Shown one piece after another: positions 1 to 4,940 of a stretch of DNA of 7,031 bases. The DNA comes from Deltaproteobacteria bacterium (GTDB lineage: Bacteria; Desulfobacterota; DSM-4660; Desulfatiglandales; HGW-15), in NCBI GenBank assembly GCA_030671095.1, contig DAOVAK010000143.1, positions 1 through 7,031 on the forward strand, read 5' to 3'. The notes beneath the pieces are model-generated. The model saw only the letters and a list, made by a program, of their open reading frames with translations. It did no database searches and had not been told where the DNA came from. Each line of letters opens with the position of its first letter. Position 1 is the first letter of the stretch. The position numbers were made by a program, and so were the translations under genes.

Positions 1-200
1 CCCTTGAGCAGAATGGTGGGATCCTCCCGGATTTCCACATTTCTCTCGAGCCAGGACATGTCTGCGTTTTTTCGATCAGATAACCAGTCACGGAATTTGT
101 CAAAATAGAGCGGCTTCGATGGCGGCGAAAATCCACAGGCAATAAAACCGAGGTTTTTGGCCTTTTCTTCAAGGCTCGAGAGCGAAGGAGTTTTTGTCAT
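1..200 (-). CDS. queG: Epoxyqueuosine reductase QueG, N-terminal part only (cut by window edge)
   Basis: QueG reduces epoxyqueuosine to queuosine in the wobble position of GUN-anticodon tRNAs, using cobalamin and two 4Fe-4S clusters in the cytoplasm. Only the first 66 codons are in the window, beginning at an ATG (198-200, reverse strand). The visible protein starts MTKTPSLSSLEEKAKNLGF, continues with IACGFSPP, and then has WLSDRKNADMSWLERN followed by EIREDPTILLK. This matches the family's N-terminal pattern: a helix, 'LGF', then WL..(G)...M.WL.R....R.DP..LL. The Fe-S and cobalamin regions lie beyond base 1 and cannot be checked. No good Shine-Dalgarno sequence precedes the ATG and no in-frame stop lies close upstream, so the start rests on family length. 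It is read in the same direction as map, but the 437-base repeat-rich gap argues against a tight operon. The call rests on motif recognition from memory. Confidence 0.85.
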   Translation of the reverse strand, partial: MTKTPSLSSLEEKAKNLGFIACGFSPPSKPLYFDKFRDWLSDRKNADMSWLERNVEIREDPTILLK

Positions 201-319
201 TGGGATTTTTGGCTGTTTAGAATTTGTTTCGGCCCGCCCTGGCGCGACCTAACTGGAACAAACTACTGTCACTCTACTCACATGGAAGCGCGGGTGAAAA
301 AAACTCCTGCTTTTAGCCG

Positions 320-357
320 GGTCTGGGCCAGGGATTTCGGCCCGCCCTGGCGCGACC
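320..357. repeat. Complete GC-rich hairpin repeat, with half copies at 227-249 and 430-449
   Basis: Bases 327-333 (GCCAGGG) pair with 345-351 (CCCTGGC). Beyond a small internal loop, 320-323 (GGTC) pair with 354-357 (GACC), giving an imperfect hairpin with an 11-base loop. The 3' part, 335-357, is repeated exactly at 227-249 (23 bases). The 5' part, 320-339, is repeated exactly at 430-449 (20 bases). The left copy therefore carries only the right arm and the right copy only the left arm. This looks like a small palindromic intergenic repeat that has been duplicated and cut. No coding or terminator role is evident, since no T-run follows. Confidence 0.75.
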
Positions 358-410
358 CAATGTCGCATATTCTGATATCGCAGTGATACTTCGGAAGCGA
401 CGCTTAAAGA

Positions 411-552
411 ACTTAATCATTTCAAATCAGGTCTGGGCCAGGGATTTCGACCTGCCCGCCAAAGCCCACTGGTGCCGCAGAGCACAGGGAGTTTGCACTG
501 GTGATTCGAGCTATTTTCAGATCCGCACGCTGTTTCAGGCATGGCAGGCGGG
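411..552. repeat. Dispersed repeat unit, related to 4001-4111
   Basis: TCATTTCAAAT (417-427) and GACCTGCCCGCC (449-460) recur in the same order and at nearly the same distance at 4003-4013 and 4036-4047, with a similar CTGGGC-AGGGA stretch between them. Both copies end downstream in GGCAGGCGGG (543-552 and 4102-4111). The interior between the two GC-rich ends differs: about 80 bases here and about 54 in the other copy. The ends CCTGCC and GGCAGG are complementary, so each unit can fold into a large stem. This is consistent with a dispersed non-coding repeat with a variable centre. Confidence 0.6.
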
Positions 553-637
553 TATTCGGATTTCTATTTGCTTGTGAGAGAAGCTATGGTGCGCGCCTAT
601 CATTTTGTTCTTTGCGGGCACTGTAGTCTTTAATCGG

Positions 638-1546
638 CTATGGAAGGAGGGGTGCGTCTAGATCATAGGGGGTCAAGCTCTCAAAACCGTCTTCGGTAAC
701 CAGGGCGGTCTGTTCGAACTGCGCTGAAAGAGAGCCGTCATTTGTTACTGCCGTCCAGTTGTCTGAAAGAATCTGGAGATCTTTCTTTCCTAGGTTGATC
801 ATGGGTTCGATGGTGAAAACTATGCCAGGGACCAGGATGATCCCTCTTCCTTTTTGCCCATAATGAGGGACCTGGGGTGCCTCATGAAATTCAAATCCCA
901 CTCCATGGCCCACAAACTCCCTCACAACCGAACATCCTTCACCCTCCGCGTAACTCTGGATTGCCCAACCTATATCGCCGACCCGTTTACCGGGACGTAC
1001 CACGGACAGTCCTTCCTTGAGGCTATTTCTTGCAACCTCCACAATCTTTCGGGCATCCGGTCCTGGGGTCCCCACGAAAAAAGTTTTGCTCGCATCCGCA
1101 TAATATCCGTCCAGCCTGGGAGTAACGTCCACATTGACGATGTCACCGGTGTTTAGGACCCTATCTCCCGGAATACCGTGGCAGATCTCTTCATTCACAG
1201 AAACGCAAACACTCCTGGGAAAACCGCGGTAGTTCAGGGGAGCGGGCACTGCGCCGTTTTGGACGGTGAATTCGTGAACGAGCGTGTTTATTTCATCGGT
1301 CGTGATGCCCGGCTTGATGTGTTCCTCCACTAACTGAAGGGTTGCAATGGCTAGACGGCCAGCTTGCTTTATGGCATTTACATCTGCTTCTTCTTTAAGG
1401 CGAATGTTATGTTGACGCAGATACTTCTCTTTAATACTGATTCTTGGATTGGCCTTTCCTAAGCAACATCTCTTGTATTTGAGCCCGCTGCCACAGGGAC
1501 AGGGATCATTTCGGCCCACTTTCTTCTCTCTGTCTCTCAGAAGCAC
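638..1546 (-). CDS. map: Type I methionine aminopeptidase with N-terminal SEC-C zinc motif
   Basis: This enzyme removes the initiator methionine from new proteins at the ribosome. The 302-residue product opens with a SEC-C motif, [11 protein letters not shown] then KRCC, giving four likely zinc-binding cysteines at 16, 18, 27 and 28. A linker leads to the pita-bread catalytic domain (about 50-295). The five expected metal ligands are all present: D140 (VDVT), D151 (ADASK), H214 (GHGVG), E247 (TIEPM) and E278 (QFEQT). The substrate-contacting histidines H123 (CHGIP) and H221 (FHEAP) are present too. It is about 40 residues longer than the E. coli enzyme, which the SEC-C extension accounts for. 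The start is GTG, supported by GAGGT ten bases upstream and an in-frame TGA 24 bases upstream; an internal GTG at codon 10 is a weaker option. The stop is TAG. In other proteins SEC-C binds zinc and in SecA helps contact SecB or the ribosome; a ribosome-targeting role here is inference. Confidence 0.95.
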   Translation of the reverse strand: MLLRDREKKVGRNDPCPCGSGLKYKRCCLGKANPRISIKEKYLRQHNIRLKEEADVNAIKQAGRLAIATLQLVEEHIKPGITTDEINTLVHEFTVQNGAVPAPLNYRGFPRSVCVSVNEEICHGIPGDRVLNTGDIVNVDVTPRLDGYYADASKTFFVGTPGPDARKIVEVARNSLKEGLSVVRPGKRVGDIGWAIQSYAEGEGCSVVREFVGHGVGFEFHEAPQVPHYGQKGRGIILVPGIVFTIEPMINLGKKDLQILSDNWTAVTNDGSLSAQFEQTALVTEDGFESLTPYDLDAPLLP

Positions 1547-1556
1547 TCCTGTCTCA

Positions 1557-1561
1557 ACCTC
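1557..1561 (-). promoter_or_regulatory. Shine-Dalgarno site GAGGT for map
   Basis: On the reverse strand GAGGT lies ten bases before the GTG at 1544-1546, a slightly long but usable spacing. An AGGA sits directly against the start codon and is too close to act. This site is the main reason to prefer the GTG over the internal GTG at codon 10. Confidence 0.55.
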
Positions 1562-1595
1562 ACTTCAGAGCTATTTCGATTTTATCCACTCACTC

Positions 1596-1699
1596 GGCCG
1601 TGCTCCAGCCCCACTTTAATAAAGGCTTACGGGCTGGTAACGGCCTCGGAGAGGGGGTATGGGGGATTTAAAGAGATTGCCTCTCGCCCATAAGCCTTT
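1596..1699. repeat. Nested, mutually exclusive inverted repeats upstream of map
   Basis: Two alternative folds share bases here. Fold A pairs GGCCGT (1596-1601) with ACGGCC (1640-1645), and CCAGCCC (1605-1611) with GGGCTGG (1631-1637). Fold B pairs AAAGGCTTA (1621-1629) with TAAGCCTTT (1691-1699), continues GGGC/GCCC (1631-1634/1686-1689), and has an inner stem GAGAGG/CCTCTC (1649-1654/1680-1685). The stretch GAGGGGGTATGGGGGATTT at 1651-1669 resembles the reverse complement of the C-rich tract at 3866-3881. It is probably a decayed dispersed repeat. A switch-like role in the map leader is only a possibility, because the site lies 50-150 bases upstream of the map start. Confidence 0.5.
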
Positions 1700-1769
1700 C
1701 AGCATTGATCTCGAGGCCGAATGGCTTTCCCCCGCACTCAGTGACACTGAGTGCGGGGCTCGCAATGAC
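1673..1769 (-). repeat. MITE-like element GTCATTGCGAGCCC...GGCAATCTC, copy 1
   Basis: Read on the reverse strand, this 97-base unit begins GTCATTGCGAGCCC and ends GGCAATCTC. The same two ends bound 4148-4197 in the same orientation. A diverged version (GTCATTGC...GCAATCTC) bounds 3920-4129 in the opposite orientation. The short ends, the lack of coding capacity and the hairpin interior are typical of small non-autonomous dispersed repeats. Repeats with the core CATTGCGAG...GCAATCTC are known from several bacterial groups; that is recall, not a search result. Confidence 0.6.
1730..1758. repeat. 29-base perfect palindrome with a one-base centre
   Basis: CCCCGCACTCAGTG (1730-1743) is the exact reverse complement of CACTGAGTGCGGGG (1745-1758), leaving only A1744 unpaired. 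It lies inside the MITE-like element, next to its GTCATTGCGAG end. With no T-run on either side it does not look like an intrinsic terminator. As DNA it could extrude as a cruciform, or it may simply be the conserved core of the repeat. Confidence 0.85.
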
Positions 1770-1870
1770 TTTGGCGTTTAAGAATGTTGAACTATAACAG
1801 AATGAAGATCACAATTCAATCTACCACCATTTACCCTGATACACCATCAAGGCATCATCTGCTGTGCTCG

Positions 1871-2007
1871 TCCGCCTCCGGCGGATTGCCTTCCCGCCAG
1901 AGGCGGGCAAGCGATCGCTCCTCCCCCCGCCTTCGCGGGGGCAGGCTTGCGGCGTATTGGTCTATACGCCTCAGTCGTCGCTCCTCGGCGCCCCCGCTTT
2001 TAGCGGG
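1871..2007. repeat. String of five short GC-rich hairpins
   Basis: Five perfect stems with small loops follow one another within 137 bases. They are TCCGCC/GGCGGA (1871-1885), CCCGCC/GGCGGG (1893-1907), CCCCCGC/GCGGGGG (1924-1941), GGCGTAT/ATACGCC (1951-1970) and CCCGCT/AGCGGG (1993-2007). Loops are 3, 3, 4, 6 and 3 bases. A 10-base palindrome AGCGATCGCT (1910-1919) sits between the second and third. The stems are similar in kind but not copies of one another. The reading frame crossing this stretch gives an arginine-, serine- and leucine-rich translation of no recognisable family, so it is treated as non-coding. Confidence 0.7.
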
Positions 2008-2110
2008 ATCTTCGACTTACATCTAATACCTTGCTGGTGATCAGGAATACTGCATAACCTGCTGATTTCAGTGCTGACTCCTAAAATTGACGGTGGATTT
2101 CTGATTTACC

Positions 2111-2119
2111 TGCTATAAT
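2111..2119 (+). promoter_or_regulatory. Extended -10 promoter for the permease gene
   Basis: TGCTATAAT matches the extended -10 consensus TGnTATAAT perfectly, in a locally A+T-rich stretch. A TTGACG at 2087-2092 resembles a -35 box but is 21 bases away, too far for a normal spacer; extended -10 promoters can work without one. Transcription would begin near 2126, leaving a leader of about 225 bases before the TTG start at 2350. That leader would contain the 2195-2293 hairpin. Confidence 0.5.
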
Positions 2120-2194
2120 AATACCTGAAAAAAATATTGATAATATTTGTTCCAATAGATATCAGAAGGAAACATATGACACGGAATAGTGGGG

Positions 2195-2293
2195 TAATGG
2201 AGTATTGGAGTAATGGAGTAATGGGAAGGAAAAGCGGAAAATCCTTTTTTATTTCATTAGTCCCACCACTCCAACACTCCATCACTCCAATTA
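2195..2293. repeat. Inverted repeat whose arms are tandem 8-base TGGAGTNN units
   Basis: The left arm (2195-2225) is TAA followed by TGGAGTAT, TGGAGTAA, TGGAGTAA and TGGG. The right arm (2262-2293), read on the other strand, is TAAT, TGGAGTGA, TGGAGTGT, TGGAGTGG and TGGG. The TGGAGT cores match and the two spacer bases of each unit differ, so the hairpin is regularly interrupted every eight bases. The 36-base centre includes AAGGA (2226-2230) and TCCTT (2242-2246), followed by T bases, a weak inner stem. A reading frame passes through it (2137-2334), but its protein is just translated repeat. Confidence 0.75.
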
Positions 2294-2349
2294 TGCAGGT
2301 TATGCAGGCGTTCCCAAAACCACACAGACGATAGGATTACCAACCTATT

Positions 2350-3864
2350 TTGAATAATCGAAAAAGAAAGCTCCTTCAAATCCCCCACGTATGGGCCTTC
2401 ACCACCTACTTTGCTGAAGGATTCCCCTATACCATCATCCGTATCATTTCTTCTGTCTTTTTCCGCGATATGCGGGTCAGCCTAGAGGCCATCGGCCTCA
2501 CCTCTCTTTTTGGTCTGCCGTGGGTTTTGAAATTCCTCTGGGGACCCCAGATTGATCAGTACGGTACCAAGCGACGCTGGATGCTTACCATGCAGTTTTT
2601 GCTGGTTTTCATGGTCATTGCTGTGGCCTTCCTCTCCCCTCTCCCTGAAGGAGGGGTTCGTATGATTGCCATTCTTTTCTTCATTGGCTCCTTTCTTGCG
2701 GCCACTCACGACATGGCAATCGACGGTTACTACATGGAGGCCCTTGATCGTAAGGGGCAGGCCAAATTTGTGGGATACCGGGTTATGGCCTACCGCATCT
2801 CCATGATGACGGGTACGGGTGTTATTGTCACCATCGGTGCCACAACGAACTGGCTTGTAGGGTTCCTGTCCGCGGGAGCCCTTTTGTCCCTCCTCTTCAT
2901 ATATCATCTCCTCCTCTTACCCAAGGTAGAAGAGGAAAGAATACCCATACGCAACTTCTTCAAGGCTTTCCTGAAATTTAGATTAATTATCGTGATTGTC
3001 TTGCTTGCGTTTATCATTATCGTTCTGCGATCAATCTTTGCTTTAGAATGGTATGAGCAACTTAAACACCAGTTACCGATTTTAGATAAGATCCGATTCC
3101 CGGGCTGGGTCGGGATAGGTCTTCTGGCAGCTCTCGTCCTCCTTGCCATCTTTAAAGGTCGGATAAAAAGGATCTTCTTGAGAGACAAGGATTCATTTTA
3201 TTCCAGGGCCTTCATGGCTTACATGGATCGGGAAAAGATTGGGGCCGCCCTTGCCTTCATCATTCTCATGCGTACAGGGGAATCAATGCTCGCCTCCATG
3301 GCATCACCCTTTATGGTGGATCTGGGTATCAAGGTACATTACGGTTGGATCTCTGGGGGCGTGGGGCTCCCATTCTCCGTCATCGGCGCCTTGGTAGGAG
3401 GCTGGATGATCTCCCGATATACCCTGAAAAGAACAATCTGGCCTTTTCTACTGGCTCAAAATTTCACCAATATCATCTATATGTTCTTGGCCCTCAAGCT
3501 CAATAAATTCGTTATTCTTAACACAGGCGCCGAAATGCTAACGCCCATAGGCAGTCTCAGCCTATTGCTCGTAGCATCCGTGCACGCCTTTGATCAGTTT
3601 GCCGGTGGACTTGGCACGTCAGTGCTCGTGACCTATTTGATGAGGACCTGCCTTTCAGAATTTAAGGCCGCCCATTTTGCCATCGGAACGGGCCTTATGA
3701 ACATCAGCGGAGTGCTATCAGGCGTGATGAGTGGTTTTTTGGCTGGATGGTTGGGCTATGGTTACTTTTTCGGAATCAGCTTCCTGGCATCCATCCCCGG
3801 GATGCTTATGATCTTCTTTATACCATTCCTAGAATCGAACAATGACTCTAGCACGAGTCATTAA
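2350..3864 (+). CDS. AmpG-like major-facilitator permease, probable muropeptide importer
   Basis: The 504-residue product is an integral membrane protein close in length to E. coli AmpG (491), which brings anhydro-muropeptides from the periplasm into the cytoplasm for cell-wall recycling. AmpG-family signatures include FAEGFPYTIIR (21-31), VSLEAIGLTSLFGLPWVLKF (43-62) leading to a charged loop WGPQIDQYGTKRRW (64-77), and ATHDMAIDGYYMEAL (118-132) before the next helix. Hydrophobic segments lie near 12-35, 46-66, 78-97, 104-125, 145-165, 167-190, 211-231, 252-269, 297-318, 333-355, 363-383, 400-430, 445-466 and 470-493, giving roughly 12 to 14 helices. The start is TTG at 2350; an in-frame stop lies at 2332-2334, and the first ATG (codon 41) would remove helix 1. 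The Shine-Dalgarno is poor (TAGGAT, too distant). No amidase, glycosidase or ampR gene adjoins it, so the substrate is inferred from family only. Acetyl-CoA or siderophore transport by related permeases remains possible. Confidence 0.8.
   Translation: MNNRKRKLLQIPHVWAFTTYFAEGFPYTIIRIISSVFFRDMRVSLEAIGLTSLFGLPWVLKFLWGPQIDQYGTKRRWMLTMQFLLVFMVIAVAFLSPLPEGGVRMIAILFFIGSFLAATHDMAIDGYYMEALDRKGQAKFVGYRVMAYRISMMTGTGVIVTIGATTNWLVGFLSAGALLSLLFIYHLLLLPKVEEERIPIRNFFKAFLKFRLIIVIVLLAFIIIVLRSIFALEWYEQLKHQLPILDKIRFPGWVGIGLLAALVLLAIFKGRIKRIFLRDKDSFYSRAFMAYMDREKIGAALAFIILMRTGESMLASMASPFMVDLGIKVHYGWISGGVGLPFSVIGALVGGWMISRYTLKRTIWPFLLAQNFTNIIYMFLALKLNKFVILNTGAEMLTPIGSLSLLLVASVHAFDQFAGGLGTSVLVTYLMRTCLSEFKAAHFAIGTGLMNISGVLSGVMSGFLAGWLGYGYFFGISFLASIPGMLMIFFIPFLESNNDSSTSH
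3841..3862 (+). other. Hairpin covering the last codons and stop of the permease gene
   Basis: AATGACTC (3841-3848) pairs perfectly with GAGTCATT (3855-3862) across a six-base loop, so the stem includes the first base of the TAA stop (3862-3864). It is followed by AAAATCCCCCC rather than a T-run, so it is not a standard intrinsic terminator. It may protect the 3' end of the transcript or be chance. Confidence 0.45.
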
Positions 3865-3867
3865 AAT

Positions 3868-3899
3868 CCCCCCTATCCCCCGCCCCTTTATCCCCTCCC
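3868..3899 (-). other. G-quadruplex motif on the minus strand
   Basis: The plus strand has C runs of 6, 5, 4, 4 and 3 bases at 3868-3873, 3877-3881, 3883-3886, 3892-3895 and 3897-3899. On the minus strand these give five G-tracts separated by loops of 1, 5, 1 and 3 bases. Four of the tracts have at least four Gs, so a four-layer quadruplex is possible in principle. It lies just past the permease stop, with the C-rich form in the permease transcript and the G-rich form in any read-through transcript of the ATPase operon. Confidence 0.7.
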
Positions 3900-3919
3900 A
3901 CCAGATGCTGTGTCGTAAT

Positions 3920-4129
3920 GTCATTGCTCGCCCGGTTAAATGGAGGCCGAATGATGTGCTACAGGCCTTCGCCCTGCTCTTCGTTCTTGTGAAGAGAGCT
4001 AGTCATTTCAAATGTATTTAACTGGGCGAGGGAGTGACCTGCCCGCCATTCCATCCTCCGTAGCAGACTACTGCGGAGGACGGGCGCTCTCGCTCAGGCG
4101 AGGCAGGCGGGAACGACCGAAGCAATCTC
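3920..4129 (+). repeat. MITE-like element GTCATTGC...GCAATCTC, long copy, opposite orientation
   Basis: The unit starts GTCATTGCTCGCCC and ends GAAGCAATCTC, matching the ends of the copies at 1673-1769 and 4148-4197 but on the other strand and with a changed GAGC to TCGC step. At about 210 bases it is much longer than the others. It shares GAGGCCGAATG (3943-3953) with copy 1 (1713-1723). It also contains the 4001-4111 unit seen at 411-552, so it looks like one repeat inserted within another. Confidence 0.5.
4054..4080. repeat. Ten-base-pair hairpin inside the long repeat copy
   Basis: TCCTCCGTAG (4054-4063) pairs with CTGCGGAGGA (4071-4080) with one G-T wobble and a seven-base loop, CAGACTA. 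It lies between the GACCTGCCCGCC (4036-4047) and GGCAGGCGGG (4102-4111) ends of the surrounding unit, forming the tip of a larger possible stem. No T-run follows on either strand. Confidence 0.7.
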
Positions 4130-4147
4130 ATAAGGGGTGAAATCAAG

Positions 4148-4197
4148 GAGATTGCCACGCCAGTTTACCCTGAGGAATTCGAAGGGCTCGCAATGAC
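4148..4197 (-). repeat. MITE-like element, short copy 3
   Basis: On the reverse strand this 50-base unit begins GTCATTGCGAGCCC, the exact 14 bases found at 1769-1756, and ends GGCAATCTC, as at 1681-1673. Its interior is unlike copy 1 and lacks the 29-base palindrome. It faces the long copy at 3920-4129 across an 18-base gap, so GCAATCTC (4122-4129) and GAGATTGC (4148-4155) form an inverted repeat. Confidence 0.6.
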
Positions 4198-4241
4198 GGA
4201 AAGGGATTATGACACAGCCTCGCAGGGGAGGGGAAGCGGGA

Positions 4242-4940
4242 TTACTCCGACATGGCCAAAAAGGTATTTGGGTCAAGCCTAACACTCGCATCAGGCTTTA
4301 CATCGGTGTCGTGATCCTTCAGAAGTCTTAACACGACGCCTGACTGCGTAGGCTGCAACTGTATGATGATATTGAAGAGGTCATCCAACTCATGACATGG
4401 ATAGGGGATTCCCCTTTCATTTACATCGGCAATGTGCCTATGGGTGAGTGCCGAAAACCATACCTCTACCTTAAATTGGTCTGCGATCTCTTTAAAACCT
4501 TCAAAGACGTCTCTGCCCGCCTTTTCAAAATCGAGTCCATCCACGATAAGGGTGTCCGGCACAAAGTCTATCTTCTCTACTAGGTTTTTCAAGTTCTCCC
4601 TAAGGCGTTTTATCTCAAAGCTTTGCTGTAGGTAGGCCAAAATCATCCTGTTCCTCTCAAAAAGCATTCTGACCTCATGTTCATCATCTATATTGAGGGC
4701 CTTTACGAGATCGTAGAAGATGACGTTGTAGTAGGAGGTGATTTTTTCGGGCACATCTTCGAGGGAGACATGGACCAGCTTTTCCTTACGAAACAGCTTG
4801 TCAAAGGCTATGTGGATCAGACACGCCGTTTTACCCACACCGGCCCGCGCCATGAGGACACCCAGATTTCCTCGGCCCAAACCTCTTTGTGAAGACTTTT
4901 CAAGAACCTTCAATGGACTCACTTTTATGAAATCTTTCAT
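4242..4940 (-). CDS. Small RecA/KaiC-like P-loop ATPase coupled to EF-G, function unknown
   Basis: The 232-residue product is a single RecA-fold ATPase core. Walker A is ARAGVGKT (31-38), with K37 and T38 for phosphate and magnesium. The next strand carries [12 protein letters not shown] (56-67), which resembles the KaiC/DnaB strand bearing the catalytic glutamate, here probably E61. Walker B is TLIVDGLD (130-137) with D134. A sensor-like SALTH lies at 163-167, and K208-D209 near the C-terminus is in a position where related ATPases reach into the neighbouring subunit. An extended, charged helical stretch (about 85-125) sits between strands. No zinc finger, Lon-like or DNA-binding domain is visible, so RadA, RecA and DnaB are unlikely. 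Its ATG overlaps the fusA stop by four bases (ATGA), and AGGGGGAAG inside the end of fusA lies just upstream, so translation is probably coupled. The stop is TAA. A role in translation or ribosome function is inferred only from this linkage; I do not recognise a characterised family member. Confidence 0.8.
   Translation of the reverse strand: MKDFIKVSPLKVLEKSSQRGLGRGNLGVLMARAGVGKTACLIHIAFDKLFRKEKLVHVSLEDVPEKITSYYNVIFYDLVKALNIDDEHEVRMLFERNRMILAYLQQSFEIKRLRENLKNLVEKIDFVPDTLIVDGLDFEKAGRDVFEGFKEIADQFKVEVWFSALTHRHIADVNERGIPYPCHELDDLFNIIIQLQPTQSGVVLRLLKDHDTDVKPDASVRLDPNTFLAMSE

Larger units (their letters stand above)
201..637. other. Gene-free spacer between queG and map, repeat-rich
   Basis: This 437-base stretch holds no convincing gene. 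Its content is mostly repeats: split and complete copies of a GC-rich hairpin (227-249, 320-357, 430-449) and a second repeat unit (about 411-552) that recurs at about 4001-4111. I see no tRNA-like cloverleaf, no clear promoter and no hairpin with a T-run downstream of the map stop codon. Confidence 0.7.
1547..2349. other. 800-base gene-free spacer between divergent map and permease genes
   Basis: The two flanking genes diverge, so both promoters should lie here. I see no gene. The two plus-strand reading frames in it (1784-2026 and 2137-2334) translate through inverted repeats and look like no protein. The spacer holds a nested stem-loop (1596-1699), a MITE-like element with a perfect palindrome (1673-1769), a chain of short hairpins (1871-2007), a promoter (2111-2119) and a hairpin of 8-base units (2195-2293). 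No tRNA-like structure was found. The map promoter is not obvious; the reverse strand has only a weak TAAAAT-type -10 near 1575-1580. Confidence 0.7.
3865..4241. other. Repeat-filled spacer between convergent genes
   Basis: This 377-base stretch separates the 3' ends of the permease and ATPase genes. It contains a C-rich tract (3868-3899), two oppositely oriented MITE-like copies (3920-4129 and 4148-4197) and a stable hairpin (4054-4080). A reverse-strand reading frame at 4094-4291 overlaps the ATPase 3' end and translates the repeat; it is not accepted as a gene. No clear T-run terminator was found for either convergent gene. Confidence 0.7.

Noticed and set aside
227..449. CRISPR-like spacing of 20-23 base repeats
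   Set aside because: There are only partial copies, the shared blocks differ between pairs, and spacings are about 85-110 bases with internal palindromes; this is not a CRISPR array.
383..577. 64-residue plus-strand reading frame
   Set aside because: It runs through the repeat unit at 411-552 and the 430-449 hairpin half; the translation has no family resemblance and no clear ribosome-binding site.
854..1156. 100-residue plus-strand reading frame
   Set aside because: It lies wholly antisense to the catalytic domain of map, which has unambiguous conserved residues.
1730..1758. Intrinsic terminator
   Set aside because: The stem is strong but neither strand has a T-run after it, and it is not placed at the end of a gene.
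1910..1919. HIP1-type palindrome GCGATCGC
   Set aside because: A single occurrence in 7 kb does not indicate the iterated cyanobacterial element.
1784..2026. 80-residue plus-strand reading frame
   Set aside because: It is a translation of the hairpin string, rich in Ser, Arg and Leu, with no domain or start signal.
2087..2119. Classic -35/-10 promoter using TTGACG and TATAAT
   Set aside because: The 21-base spacing is too long; kept only as an extended -10 promoter.
2137..2334. 65-residue plus-strand reading frame just before the permease gene
   Set aside because: It translates the 8-base repeat arms (EYWSNGVM and LQHSITPI); considered as a leader peptide but nothing supports it.
2482..3188. 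Two minus-strand reading frames inside the permease gene
   Set aside because: They are antisense shadows of a clear membrane protein and show low-complexity, charged translations.
3841..3862. Terminator for the permease gene
   Set aside because: The hairpin overlaps the stop codon and is followed by A and C bases, not a T-run, so it is listed only as a hairpin.
4094..4291. 65-residue minus-strand reading frame overlapping the ATPase 3' end
   Set aside because: The protein is translated repeat (RHCEPFEFLRVNWRGNLLD) in another frame; such repeat-derived frames are common around GTCATTGCGAG elements.
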